Shown here: one piece after another, positions 21,331 through 31,803 of the stretch
Layout of the letters: each line of letters starts with the position of its first letter
Numbering within the stretch: position 1 is the first letter of the stretch
Assembly: GCA_016584305.1 (NCBI GenBank)
Contig: JACEEZ010016317.1
Coordinates: 140,001-204,000, forward strand
Direction: 5' to 3'
Length of the DNA: 64,000 nt
Source of the DNA: Chionoecetes opilio
Lineage: Eukaryota > Arthropoda > Malacostraca > Decapoda > Majidae
Program-made: the position numbers and the translations under genes
The notes under the pieces: model-generated
The model's database searches: none
Seen by the model: the letters and a program-made list of their open reading frames with translations, nothing else
Told to the model about the DNA's origin: nothing

Positions 21331-21655
21331 TGGCCTACAAAAGTTCACATCCTGTACGATGTACAATGATTCTGATGCACAGAGACGAGTTTGTGGGCAG
21401 TGGAAGAGATCTGCGCACCCCTCCCTTGTCCCTTACCTACCCTACCCTCTCGAGTCTTCAATCCTACCTCCCCCCCTTTTTTGCACCCCCTTCCGCCTTC
21501 TCCCCCCTTTCTCATTCACCTCCACCCACCCTCTACTCCCATGACCACGTGGTGATGCCACCCACCCCCTACTCCCATGACCACGTGGTGATAGGGGAAG
21601 GGGGTAGGGAGTAGGGGGTGGGTGGTAGATCCACCCCCGTTTTACACCTTACACC
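21331..21655. other. Spacer with CCATGACCACGTGGTGAT duplication
   Basis: The direct repeat CTCCCATGACCACGTGGTGA occurs at about 21535-21557 and 21571-21593. The purine/pyrimidine tracts on either side (CCCACCCCCTACTCCC and GGGAGTAGGGGGTGGG) are inverted, so the stretch can fold. No gene. Confidence 0.5.
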
Positions 21656-22254
21656 CCCGCCGTTCCTTACTTATTTACCACAAAATACTCCTTTATAATT
21701 GATTAACCATGACGTGTGTGGTACTGTGGTTTCTGGAGGTACTGGAGGAGACAGGAGAGAAGAGAGTAAGGCATTGTGACAGTGTTATTGCCGTATAACA
21801 CTGTCACACAACCATCAGCTGATGCCCTCACTCACTCAGACCAAAACAAATGAATTTTTTTTAGTATCCCAGGTGAAATAGACAAGGGAAGAGTTGACAA
21901 ATCTGTTAACAAAGGTGACGAAGTTTGAAGAGAGCCTATGAAGCGATACTAAGTATCAAAGGTCACAAGAAGATGAATGAGTTTTTAACAAGATAATCCC
22001 TTCACCTGCCATGTCATACATAAACGCACACTAACATAGGCATAAAACGCGTACAGAGCTAGATCACTCAATGCCTTGCTCTTACTAACTTATCACTACA
22101 CTAATGCTTTCCTCCCTTCTCTACGGTACCTCCAATGCCTTCCTCTATTTTCTCCTGTCTGCTACAGTACCTCCAGCAACCACAGTACCACACACGTCCT
22201 TGTTAATCACTTACAAAGGAGTATTTTGTGGTAAATAAGTAAGGATCGGCGGGG
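21656..22254. mobile_element. Foldback element, about 120-bp arms
   Basis: Left arm 21656-21780 (CCTTACTTATTTACCACAAA, GACGTGTGTGGTACTGTGGT, GGAGGTACTGGAGGAGACAG) is inverted at about 22130-22254. A smaller perfect hairpin (GACAGTGTTAT/ATAACACTGTC) sits at 21778-21806. No ORF. Class unknown. Confidence 0.75.
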
Positions 22255-22324
22255 GAGTGAGGTCAGGTGCTACTTATTTCGAGGTGTTACTTATTTTATG
22301 CAACACCGGTTCAAAGGCCTGGCC

Positions 22325-22590
22325 TATGAAGAATAGGCCACCTGTAATATCAAGATCAAGATCAAGATCAAGTATCGTTCGTAGACAATACGTGTGTGGG
22401 AGAACGCCGGATTAAACGGCTTCACCGACAGCATCCGCTGGGTGACTCCCAACTCAAGCTCAAGCTCCTCTCCTCTACGTAGTGTTGGCCGAAGCCACCA
22501 CCCTGGGAGGCGGGTCACAAACCCTTGGCTAACACCCCGTACCCATTCACTGCTGGGTGGACAGGGGCTTAGGGCATTTTCAGGATATTT
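22325..22590 (-). repeat. Probable SINE-like repeat with (GATCAA)n tail
   Basis: On the minus strand it reads from CAGTGAATGGGTACGGGGTG near 22560 to a tail of TTGATC repeats at 22350-22375. The head/tail layout suggests a short retroposon, but no clear A and B boxes were found and no second copy is in the window. Confidence 0.35.
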
Positions 22591-22681
22591 GGGGGGGGGG
22601 AAAAAGTTAGTCTTTTAAGCTGTAAAATATGGTAGGTACACCTCGCACCGGACTAAATAAGCATTTTTAGTGTTTTCAATA

Positions 22682-22730
22682 CCCGAGTTTCGCGCTATGC
22701 CTTGGGAAGAAAGCAAGCGCGAAACTCGGG
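22682..22730. other. Perfect 15-bp stem hairpin
   Basis: CCCGAGTTTCGCGCT (22682-22696) pairs exactly with AGCGCGAAACTCGGG (22716-22730) around a 19-base loop. It stands alone with no ORF nearby. Confidence 0.85.
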
Positions 22731-23414
22731 AGGGTAGTGTAGGCATACTGTATACTGACGTCACCGTGCTCCTCCGTGTGCACCTCTGCGCGTTGCCTTA
22801 CTGAACACAGCCCTTGCCTGAAGACGCTATCAGTGACGCCCGAGTGCTCAGTGTACAGTAGTACTGCATTTCTAGACTTCAGTAGCCATGTTTTGGTGAG
22901 TACAAGTATACAATCTGTGCTGTTTTGGCATGTTCAAGCGAGTTTTTATTGTGTGGGGGGGGCTAGAGGTGTCCATCGGATAATTCACACTTTCGGGTAA
23001 TTCGACCCAGGCCTCCCCCCAATTAGATTGAATTATAGAGGGTTTACTGTATATCATTTATACTGATAAACCATAGTCTACTGTATTCATGTAACACTTG
23101 TTTACCTTGCCGATCAACCTCCAATGGTCATGGATGGGTTGGTGCGGAGCCCCAGAAACAAGTCCAGTATACCGAAGTCTTTGCATCAACATAAATCAGG
23201 AACATAACAGGTGTTAATACCGATCCTTGAGGTACTCCGCTTAACACACTTCTCCACCCTGACACACTCTTTTATTACGGTTCTCATATGTCTCCCTTTT
23301 TTGGTAGTCCTTCATCCATTTCAGGACATTCCCATCCAGTCCTCCTTCGTATTCCAGTTTCCACAACAATCTTTTATGGGGTACCTTATCAAATGTTTTC
23401 TTCAAATCCAAATA
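22731..23414. other. Spacer, nothing identified
   Basis: No gene or element ends recognised. Minus-strand similarity to LINE ends was sought and not found. Confidence 0.3.
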
Positions 23415-23539
23415 CCGTAAATGGTGGCGTACAAGTCGACCTCAAGACTTAAAGATAGGCCTATACAGTAAAAGCCTTATAACTCGGCACGATAAGGGCT
23501 CTGGCCCTTGCCGAGTTATGCAATGTCCTCTGATATGGG

Positions 23540-23579
<40 letters not shown>

Positions 23580-23758
23580 GTACTGTAAAAACAAAAACTA
23601 CACTTACCAGTGAACGGGTAGCAGCAGGCATGTAATCCAAGGAGAGGGGAGCCTTGTTGTAACATGTAAAAGATGTTAGGGGGACTCATTTGCATTTTAA
23701 CACTGGTATCACTTTAATCACTTTATAATCACAACACTGTACTGTATTGTATACAGTA

Positions 23759-24555
23759 CAGGGAGGTCCCGTTATACCAGCATTCGGTATACGAGAATCC
23801 GATGATACGAGATGTGTAAATTAGGGTCTATTTTCAATATACGAGATCGAAAATCCAATGATACGACATTCAAACTGGGGTGAGTAAAATTATCAAGTTC
23901 AAAATGCGCGCCCTACCACTCCCAGGCTGGACAAAGGGGGATTTGGTTGACCCCAGTGAGGTCACCCCTAGCAAGCCGTGACCTGAAGGGTAATTAAGCA
24001 TATGGCGCGGCCTGACATTTAGGGGTAATAAGCAGGTATGCGGCCCCAACCTTGCACAACCCTTGTCCAAGCTTGGAACCGCAGTCAGGTCACCCCTAGC
24101 AAGGCGTGACCTGAAGGGTAATTAAGCATATGGCGCGGCCTGACCTTTAGGGGTAATTAGCAGGTGTGCGGCCCCAACCTTGGGACCGCTACACTACCTT
24201 CTCTTGTATCACGCGGCGTTCCCTACATTACAAAGTCTTTTTTGCTTGTTATGCATGTTTTATGTTTAATTAATGTGCAGTTATGTTATTTTGTGTGCTA
24301 TTTTCTCTTTCAGAATGGTTTTTCTACAGAATAGGTAGTACAGTGTCTGTAATATAGACGCTGTGTGTTTGTTGTGTTTGCTATAGTTTATTTTAGCTTG
24401 AAAAACGTTTTTTTTTTTTTTTTAATTGACGGGGTCCTGGAACCAAACCTATATTTTACCATTAGTTATGTGTTTCGTTATACGAGATTTCGCTTTACGA
24501 GTATGCCAGATGGAACCTAACTGCTCGTATCTTCGGGACCTCCGGGACCTCCCTG
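23759..24555. mobile_element. CAGGGAGG-family MITE, copy B
   Basis: Opposite orientation to copy A. Starts CAGGGAGGTCCCGTTATA and ends GGGACCTCCCTG with TA on both sides (23757-23758, 24556-24557). The right end has a duplicated GGGACCTCC. The 130-bp interior segment is present twice. Confidence 0.9.
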
Positions 24556-24612
24556 TACTGTACCTGTACAACTTAATTTTACATCACTTTAGTACTTAGT
24601 TACTGCAACACT

Positions 24613-24825
24613 ATGCCCTGTCCATTAACTCTACCTTCGACTGCGAGTGCCTGGGAGGACACAGGGGGGCGGCATGAGTCTCTAATCACAGGCGTCACTA
24701 TAAGAATCCTGCCTGCGCCACCACGGGCGAGGGCCAACCATCACAACCCTCGAGTGAGCCTCCAGGGCCTACCATCCCACCCCTGGAGCTCACGGCCTAC
24801 ACGTGCTATAGGCATAGGTGTACAG

Positions 24826-24861
<36 letters not shown>
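24613..24861 (+). repeat. SINE, 5'-truncated, with poly(A) tail
   Basis: Matches the reverse complement of 53430-53600: shared blocks ACTCTACCTTCGACTGCGAG, GGCATGAGTCTCTAATCACA, GGCGTCACTATAAGAAT and CTATAGGCA. It ends in about 32 A. The tRNA-like head seen at 53660-53740 is missing, as expected for truncation during target-primed insertion. Confidence 0.75.
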
Positions 24862-24866
<5 letters not shown>

Positions 24867-24928
24867 GTCTTTGCCATGCCGAGTTATATCATATACAGTG
24901 CAGAGTTATAAGGGTATTACTGTACTTG

Positions 24929-26096
24929 CCGTATAAGTCGGCCCCAAAAATATTGTTCGCCGCATCATAACAGACGCTCCCATAAGGGAATTTTGAAAAT
25001 GTACTCTATAGCATAGCCTAGTGACTTTCGAGAGAGATATCCTACATATGGCAGCATGTTTAAAGCACGGGCAGTCCATCAAGACCGTTGAGGAATGTTC
25101 AGATGCCACTTGTCAATTATAGACGAAGCATTTTTAAAAGGATCGCCTCACTCCCCGCGAGTAATTTGAACAGACGTGCGTTGGTATAACTATCATTATT
25201 TTCATAATGGGTGGCAAGAAAACCTAACAAAGGAGCAAATTAAAGTTATTGTGACTCTACACAAGGCAGAGAGGCCAGAGGAAGAAATGTCAAGGATTGT
25301 GGGTGTTACGAGGAAATGTGTGATGAAGAGGGTGGAGAGTTTCGTGAATGTGGTGGGGTGGCTACACTGTAACATAAAGAAGTGTTGTTGTTGTTGTTTC
25401 TTCGGGGGGATGGTCCCCCGTGGGCTATATGTGGCCCACCTCTTCATTCAGTCGTGGTTTCAGTTTGACATGGACGCGTGTAAAGCCAACGAGCACCTTA
25501 GGGGCACTCCGCGGTATAAAGAAGTGGCCACAGCGAGGATGTAAATGTCATACCGTAATAATTTTCTTGCTATTATTTTAGGATGGGCATCCACTTGACG
25601 TTTCATGACATTTATGGTGCTTGCTGATGTTTTACATCCTCGCTGTGGCCACTTCATTATGTTACAGTGTAGCCACCCCGCCACGTTCACGAAACTCTCC
25701 ACCCACTTCATCACACATTTCCTTGTAACACCCACAATCCTTGAAATTTCTTCCTCTGGCTTCTCTGCCTTGTGTAGAGTCACAATAACTTTAATTTGCT
25801 CCTTTGTTAGGTCTTTCTTGCCACCCATTATGAAAATAATGATAGTTATACCAACGAGCGTCTGTTCAAATTACTCGCGGGGAGTGAGGCGATCCTTTTC
25901 AAAATGCTTCGTCTATAATTGACAAGTGGCATCTGAACATTTTTCAACGGTCTTGATGGACTGCCCGTGCTTTAAACATGCTGCCATATGTAGGATATCT
26001 CTCTCGGAAGTCACTAGGCTGCTATAGAGTACATTTTCAAAATTCCCTTATGGAAGCGTCTGTTACGATGCGGCGAACAATATTTTGGCGCGTAGT
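24929..26096. repeat. Long palindrome with about 480-bp arms
   Basis: 24929-25380 is repeated inverted at about 25655-26096, including CAGCATGTTTAAAGCACGGG, TCAATTATAGACGAAGCATT and ATAATGGGTGGCAAGAAA. The central 280 bp differ. Arms carry the start of a Tc1-type transposase in opposite directions. Such a structure can arise by head-to-head joining of two element halves. Confidence 0.85.
25460..25828 (-). pseudogene. Tc1/mariner-type HTH fragment
   Basis: Frame starts MGGKKDLTKEQIKVIVTLHK then EEEISRIVGVTRKCVMKWVE, a Tc1-type N-terminal helix-turn-helix (about residues 8-50). After about residue 60 a short tail (QRGCKTSASTINVMKRQVDA) follows and the reading runs into the palindrome spacer. 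A mirrored copy on the plus strand (25200-25370, LTKEQIKVIVTLHKAERPEE) has lost its start Met context. No DDE catalytic part in either, so both are remnants. Confidence 0.65.
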
Positions 26097-26101
26097 GTAC
26101 T

Positions 26102-26688
26102 AGGGAAGGAAGTGTTAAAAGTAGAAGTGCGGAAGTTATTCTAAAGCTTTATCTGGCTCTAGTCAGACCTCACCTAGACTATGCGGTTCAGTTTTGGTCT
26201 TCATATTACAGGATGGATATAGCCTTGTTAGAATCAGTGCAGAGAAGGATGACCAAAATTATTCAAGGGATGCGTAACTTTAGTTATGAGAAGAGATTGA
26301 AGTTATTAAGTTACACTCACTCGAGACGCAGAGTACGGGACGATCTGATAGAAGTTTTTAAGTGGATAAAGGGATTTAATAAAGGAGAGGTAGGAAAAGT
26401 TCTTACGGCTATTAACCAGGGTAGAACAAGAAGTAACGGATACAAGCTGGAAGGGCGTAGATTTAGAAAGGAAATAGGGAAAAACTGGTTCACAAATAGG
26501 GTGGTGAATGATTGGAATGGACTCAGTAGACAGGTAGTTAGTGCGGAGTCATTGGGAAGCTTTAAAGAGGGGCTGGATAGGTTCATGGATGGGGATGGAA
26601 GGTGGATGTAGGTAGTGTTAGGTGACAGGAACTACCACGTGTAGGCCTCGCAGCCTCTTGTAGCTTCCTTATATTCTTATGTTCTTAT
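26102..26688 (+). mobile_element. CR1-like LINE, 3' end of ORF2
   Basis: Coding from about 26110: LYLALVRPHLDYAVQFWSS, then IALLESVQRRMTKIIQGMRN, RVRDDLIEVFKWIKGFNKGE, IGKNWFTNRVVNDWN and a final FKEGLDRFMDGD, stop at 26609-26611. This is the conserved C-terminal region after the reverse transcriptase in CR1/L2-type LINEs. The 3' end carries TTATATTCTTATGTTCTTAT. A 5-bp direct repeat GTACT (26097-26101, 26689-26693) flanks it. The RT itself is absent (5' truncation). No frameshift in the remaining part. Confidence 0.85.
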
Positions 26689-27317
26689 GTACTGGTAGGC
26701 CAAAGCTTAAATGTGGAAAGGCTACGGTACGGTATACGGTAACTTGTCGCAAAAACACATAACACCACACCACTTATATGAAGATATGAATATTTACTAT
26801 AGGTCTGCCTCTTGTTTTCACTTGAAAAACACCATAGTTCCCTGATAGTACCGCTACATACTGTATATTATAGTAAATCACGGTATTATGACTGGTCTGC
26901 ACTTACTGGTGTCCTCCGCCATTTGCATATGTGAAAAAAACCAGCCCGTGGCGCCACCAACCCCACACGGCTATGAAACCATGGGTCCGTTACACTGCCA
27001 ACAGTGGCGCATGGAAGTGGCGCATATTGTATTTGTCTGACTGGCCGCCTGGGTTCAGTGGCGTTCCGGCCAGTGTTTACAATCTGTATATCAGCTGTTG
27101 GAAGCAGCTGTATTCAATACCCACACGCCAACCTGACAACACTGTGGGTGTAACTGCCTCAAAACGTCTTCTCCAGTTGTCGCTGTTCAGCAGGGAATAT
27201 TTTATACCACTCAGTGGTAAAGGTACGCATTTTATCCTAGCCGTATAAGTCGACCCCTAGTTTTGGAGAGATTTTTTCAGGCTAAAAGAGTCAACTTGTA
27301 CGCAGCCATTTACGGTA

Positions 27318-28518
27318 AGCACAATCCACCCATCCATCTCTTTCTTGTACTATGTCCATCACCCTTGAGTTAAAGCAATGAGTAAAACATCATCATCATC
27401 AATATATGTAAAAAGGAGGAGAAAATATGGAACTAAATTCGTAGAAGTCATAAAGGATAGAATGAAAAGGCGGATAAAATCTTACCCAGAATATGAGGAA
27501 AGAATCTCAACAAATTCAAGCTGCTTAGAGGCAAGCCATAAGGAGGACCACGTGGAAAAGATAACAGAATTGGGCTTACAAGAACATTTGATGAAAAGAG
27601 TTAGATCAGAAATCTAGCTTGTATATATATAAAGCTTGGGAAAAAACCCCTGAAAAGATGATGACATGTGCGATAACACACGCGCTTCAGTGAAGGTTTT
27701 CCCGGCGAGAACCAATGGTTTGGAGTTAAGAGACAGGTCAAGACATTCTTGTGTTATTCTTCCTGACTGGCTTGGACACAGGAAACACTTTAGTGTGGCA
27801 ACGTCTTTACTTGTGAAGGCAGATACAGACAGCATGCCAGCCGGACTAACTCTGTCCGGGTGGGCTCCCGAACCCTAGGAGGTGAGCTCGTCTGAAGCTA
27901 TGCTCGAAACAATCGAGCCTAACATTTCAACTGCTAATTAACAATACAACAATTCTGGAGAGGATACGCCATGCTTCATGAAGTCAAGTCTCCATGAGTG
28001 TCATAGATGCCAATGATCGTGCAGGATATTCAATAGACTTGTGGTCTACAGCCTAAACTGGCTAAACAGCCAAAACCCTACAGCCCAAAATGCTCCAGTA
28101 TTTTTGTGCTAGTGACTCAGGAATGAAGCTTGGTGTTAACATTTGTATATCATCTCATAGTTCAACTGCTTTTACACATAGGTTGTAGTGAAGTATGAGT
28201 GGCATCTCGGGTATAAGAGGCCATGACAGCACCAATGCTGAAACGGGAGTCAAATAATTGTCAGAGGTGTTCTGCAGCACACTTAATTGTGAAACATTCC
28301 CTAGTGAAACATCTTTAGTCTTTGCTCATGGTGAGAAATGTGGCACAGTTTAGTGTGGTATAGGACACCTGTGACAATGATCAGGCTAAGAAGCTTACCA
28401 AACAACTGTGATATCAACCCTGCAGATAAACAAACAAAGGTTACCTTGTGTGCTAAACCAAGCACACATATTTATTATTTATAAGTCACACCTGCACTGC
28501 CAACCCAACAACTGCTGG
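27318..28518. other. Spacer with unrecognised short ORF (27378-27617)
   Basis: The plus frame of 79 codons is Lys/Arg/Glu-rich, begins MSKTSSSSIYVKRRRKYG and has no recognised domain. The remainder shows repeated CAGCC/ACAGCC segments near 28045-28090 but no element ends. Confidence 0.2.
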
Positions 28519-28979
28519 TAGTCCGGCAGCCACCAGGCTCAACCTTGTTTTAGGGTCTTAAGTTTTTTTTTCAGTGGATTTTGTTTGCCCATATATCCAG
28601 TTTGAAAAATATCTTGGTTGGCTCGCTGTCAACCTTGGGCAATTTGAGATAATTACATAAAACAAAATGGCCGCCAAGGAAATATCAAAATACATAATAT
28701 ACCATAATTCCCTTACAAATTGACATAACCGGTCAACCAATACATGGATTCCAGGGTATTTTGACCCAGAAAATTCCTTTCTGGTATTTTCATTTCCAAA
28801 ATGACCACTATTTTCAAAATGGCAGTTTTTTTTTTTTTTGTGTGAAATTTTATACTTATACTAGTATATAAGAATATTACTTGTTCAACATGAAAGTAAT
28901 AAAGATTGACAGTTATTTTAGTCAGATCGTTTTGAGTCCTCAATTTCTTATGGGCATAAATGTATAATTCTTGAGGTAA

Positions 28980-29186
28980 TTAGTAATCATCCTCATCAAC
29001 TGCTGTTCGTGTTTGATCATTGCAACATTCAATGGAGGATTGACAAGCACAAAACATTGTGCATGGTAGCCTCGACTTGTTACATGCGCATCTTGAGGAC
29101 TTACATGGCTGTTTAGTTGAACATATGCATCTTATCAACTTTAGTATATGATTCGGTGCTAGCTGAACATCAGCCATCAATGTCAT
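28980..29186 (-). pseudogene. CXC-like cysteine-rich C-terminal tail
   Basis: The frame contains APNHILKLIRCICSTKQPC and KSSRCACNKSRLPC then MFCACQSSIECCND, a spacing like one repeat of the CXC/CRC (tesmin/TSO1) zinc-binding fold, followed by an acidic end. It lies directly after the second fragment of the element ORF but in another frame. It is most likely the C terminus of the same protein, joined after an internal deletion; the 13-bp repeat CATTGATGGCTGA, present twice about 23 bp apart at 29165-29200, sits at the join. Confidence 0.5.
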
Positions 29187-29442
29187 CAGACTCAGCCATC
29201 AATGTTCCGACTGCACCTACAAAACTCATCAGTAGATGTATTCCACCTAATCTGGGTATCAAATCTGGAAACATATTTGGGTAAGCCCACTGAACCTCTA
29301 CCACAATCCTGTATAGCTGTTGGTCTGCAGTAAACAGGGTGAAGGCTTGGCCAGTTTCTCTGGTTAATTCATGTGCTTTCTTCATGGCAGTCATGATAGT
29401 GTCAGGATCTGCTGGTGGCATATCAATCAATGGTAGATACAC
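29170..29442 (-). pseudogene. Middle part of the element ORF, after a frameshift
   Basis: Reads VYLPLIDMPPADPDTIMTAM, GQAFTLFTADQQLYRIVVEV and RLGGIHLLMSFVGAVGTLMA. The text continues the 29427-31142 protein after a one-base frame change at about 29437-29443. I recall proteins with the block DQQLY...LGGMH-LM-F-G among unnamed transposon-like proteins of aquatic invertebrates, but I cannot assign a superfamily. It ends abruptly at DDIDG, where a deletion is likely. Confidence 0.55.
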
Positions 29443-31142
29443 CGCTTTAGTTTTTGGTTGAGTGACTGACCTTGCTCACGACACAGACGGGTATTGTATA
29501 CATTGAACTCTTGACAATTATCAAACTTTACTTTATCTGCAAGGAAAGCAAACTCTGTCTCATTGGCTCTTTGCTGTGAAACCACTTTATGTGCTAAGAG
29601 TCTTAGAGAAGGTATTTCTCTTTTCACAAATTCAGCAGGCAAATTTGGTTTCTTGGGACCATTATACCTGACAATTTCAAGTTCATAATCTATTTTTCGT
29701 GGCATCTCTGCCTTTTTCAGGCGTTGTATACTCTGCTCTTGTTGCTGTGCATTAACATCAGATTGAGTCATGAGGACAGCCAAAGAATGGGTTGATAATT
29801 TACCATTCTGAGATGAAATGTCTGCATCAAAATTGACTGCTACAATTTGTACAAGACCATCTTCTGCCCTTGAAATTGCTGTTAATTTGGTATTTTTTGC
29901 CGCACCTACAGCTGCAGACTTTTTGAACCGTAGCAACTCGTCATAGGTACATGTTACTCCAAAGTCATTCATTGTCTTGACTACTTCTTTTGAATCTCGT
30001 AGAAATACAGCCGGGCTAATCTGCAATGGAGTTGGATTGTTTGTTACTACTGATGTGATAATGTTACCTATCAAAAGAGTAGGTAAGCTGTTATCTAATT
30101 TAGGTGACAAACGAGCAAGGAGATCCTGAACTGTGCTGCTTACATATTCTGAGGCAATTTCATGATTCATCTTGGTATTATAGCTATTTTGATCAAATGT
30201 AATTTCATTAACTTCTTTACATATCTTTTTCCTAGCCTTGTGAATTGCAATACCAGTGTCATCATCTGCTGCATCTGGAATGATGCGTAGACCATCTGCT
30301 GACTTACTCTGAAAGGCTAATATTGAGGCAATACCAGGGGAAGGCAGAACTACAAGGTCCTTACCAAAGTGCGCAGATAATTCTGCTATTAGCTGTCTAC
30401 GGGATATAGCATTGCCTTCATTTTCTATGTACAAATTGAACAGATCAACTGAGTTCCAAATATGTGACATGTCTTCCTTTAAGATACTGATAACAACCTG
30501 CAAACCTTTATCCAACTCAGGCTTATCTGCCTGTGCTTCCTTTACCGCAGCAGAGGTTGATCTACTTGACATAAAGTTGGTACGACATGCAACATGGTAG
30601 CGTGCATCAGCTGCGTGCAAATCACTGATAGCTCCACTCACCCTAATCCGAACTTGTGCTGCCCAGTCATCACATTTTGCAAGGATTTCTGTCTTAAGGG
30701 ACATTTTCTTTTCTGGCCTGTTAACTTGTCTGCAGAGATATGCTGGTTTCCATCTTGATGGATGCTTGGGGTCCTTCTTAATTTGGCAATCTTCTCCACA
30801 AAATATACAGTGCTCAAAGAAATTGAACTTCAGTTGTTCAGAACGTCTTGATCGTTTTCTAGGTGCAGCATCTGCTTCTTCTTCATCTGCCTTTTGACCT
30901 TTCAGGGCCCTTTGAACCTCTTTTGGATGAACGTATTTATTCACACATGAGCTATGGACCTTCAAACTCAGATCCTTGCCATTATCATATTGCAACTGCA
31001 GTTTCTGATGGATTTCATCTTTGTATATTTTACTGCATCTTATGATATTTTCTATCCTCTTAGCTTTAGCATTTATCAAGACTTCTTTCTTCTTCGAATC
31101 TGTGCATTTAAACTTCCAAGCAAAATAGCATTCTTCCTCCAT
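29427..31142 (-). CDS. Large N-terminal ORF of the 4.5-kb element, function unknown
   Basis: 571 codons without a stop. Residues 1-90 hold a short Cys/His segment (FKCTDSKKK, VHSSCVNKYVHP) and a basic stretch (RKRSRRSEQLK). Around 110-190 there is a second Cys/His cluster (HCIFCGEDCQIKKD, YLCRQ, YHVACRTNFMS) that could bind zinc. The rest is mostly helical with no motif I know: no DDE, RNase H or helicase signature is visible. The frame ends at LKRCIYH by a frameshift; the reading continues in 29170-29442. The start Met at 31142 follows non-coding sequence and is the only upstream Met. Position between long inverted repeats makes it the presumptive mobility protein. The copy is broken, but this part is well preserved. 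Confidence 0.6.
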   Translation of the reverse strand: MEEECYFAWKFKCTDSKKKEVLINAKAKRIENIIRCSKIYKDEIHQKLQLQYDNGKDLSLKVHSSCVNKYVHPKEVQRALKGQKADEEEADAAPRKRSRRSEQLKFNFFEHCIFCGEDCQIKKDPKHPSRWKPAYLCRQVNRPEKKMSLKTEILAKCDDWAAQVRIRVSGAISDLHAADARYHVACRTNFMSSRSTSAAVKEAQADKPELDKGLQVVISILKEDMSHIWNSVDLFNLYIENEGNAISRRQLIAELSAHFGKDLVVLPSPGIASILAFQSKSADGLRIIPDAADDDTGIAIHKARKKICKEVNEITFDQNSYNTKMNHEIASEYVSSTVQDLLARLSPKLDNSLPTLLIGNIITSVVTNNPTPLQISPAVFLRDSKEVVKTMNDFGVTCTYDELLRFKKSAAVGAAKNTKLTAISRAEDGLVQIVAVNFDADISSQNGKLSTHSLAVLMTQSDVNAQQQEQSIQRLKKAEMPRKIDYELEIVRYNGPKKPNLPAEFVKREIPSLRLLAHKVVSQQRANETEFAFLADKVKFDNCQEFNVYNTRLCREQGQSLNQKLKRCIYH

Positions 31143-31189
31143 ACTGGCTTTGCTTCATATACATGTACACTTCAATTGTAAATTGTAAA

Positions 31190-31803
31190 CTGTAGCAATA
31201 ACTTACACTAGTACCAATCTAACGCTTAGAACATTGGTCTCTGTTAAAGGCCGAGGGTTTATCCTTTCACCACCTTTAACAGTATGCACTTTCATGTATG
31301 GGATACAACTAGGTTCACACAGTTTATGTAATACTCCTAGCCCGATCATTCATCCAGTGCCATTTAAGTCCCGTGCGATCTGTACACCATCCGAATGAAT
31401 TAAGCCCCTTCATTCTAGGCTCGGCTCTCCCGCGTTGGCACACCCTGTCTATTCAGGTACGGTTATCTAACTTAAATGGGGCAAATTAGATAACATTTGG
31501 GACACTAAGTTACATCTTAGCTGACACTGAACCCCATGCTGGGTTTCACAGCAGTGAAGTCACCAGTGTGCCCTGGTAGTGCAAGGACATTTACTCCTTT
31601 ATGATAAACAATAAACAGAGAAATAAAATACCACACAACAAATGGATGTGAGGATTACGAGGAAACAAACACGTGAGGATCAATCAGCTATATATATCTG
31701 ATGTGAATATAGCATGTTCAGGCAACCCTAGTTTTCAACAGTTTCTATCAAAAACTATACACACTGCACCTTCACATAATTTCATGAGTAAATGTACAAA
31801 ATA
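31190..31803. other. 5' non-coding interior of the 4.5-kb element
   Basis: No ORF. Lies between the ORF start and MITE copy C. Presumably promoter/leader DNA for the minus-strand ORF, but no core promoter motif was identified. Confidence 0.35.

Larger units (their letters stand above)
23466..24922. mobile_element. Tigger/pogo-like element, CAGTAAAAGCCTTATAACTC ends
   Basis: Left end CAGTAAAAGCCTTATAACTC at 23466 and its inverse ending ...GGGTATTACTG at 24922, both flanked by TA (23464-23465, 24923-24924). A 40-base A run lies at about 23528-23575. Inside are MITE copy B and a 5'-truncated SINE. No transposase remains. Confidence 0.75.
23415..27315. mobile_element. 3.9-kb TA-flanked element, CCGTAAATGGNGGCGTACAAGTCGA ends
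   Basis: Left end CCGTAAATGGTGGCGTACAA (after TA 23413-23414) and right end TTGTACGCAGCCATTTACGG (before TA 27316-27317) are inverted repeats. Sub-terminal segments such as GTATAAGTCGACCCCTAGTT recur in the 636-bp relative at 34713-35348. Internal cargo: a Tigger-like element (23466-24922), a large palindrome containing Tc1-type HTH coding sequence (24929-26096) and a CR1-like LINE end (26102-26688). It is a nested composite; no complete transposase survives. Confidence 0.75.

Noticed and set aside
21276..21614. Plus-strand 112-codon open frame
   Set aside because: C-rich low-complexity translation with no domain.
23528..23575. Poly(A) as evidence of a processed pseudogene
   Set aside because: The A run lies just inside a TA-flanked element end and no mRNA-like sequence precedes it.
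28558..28943. Two minus-strand open frames inside the left arm of the 4.5-kb element
   Set aside because: The region is an inverted terminal repeat with a matching non-coding arm at 32630-32990.
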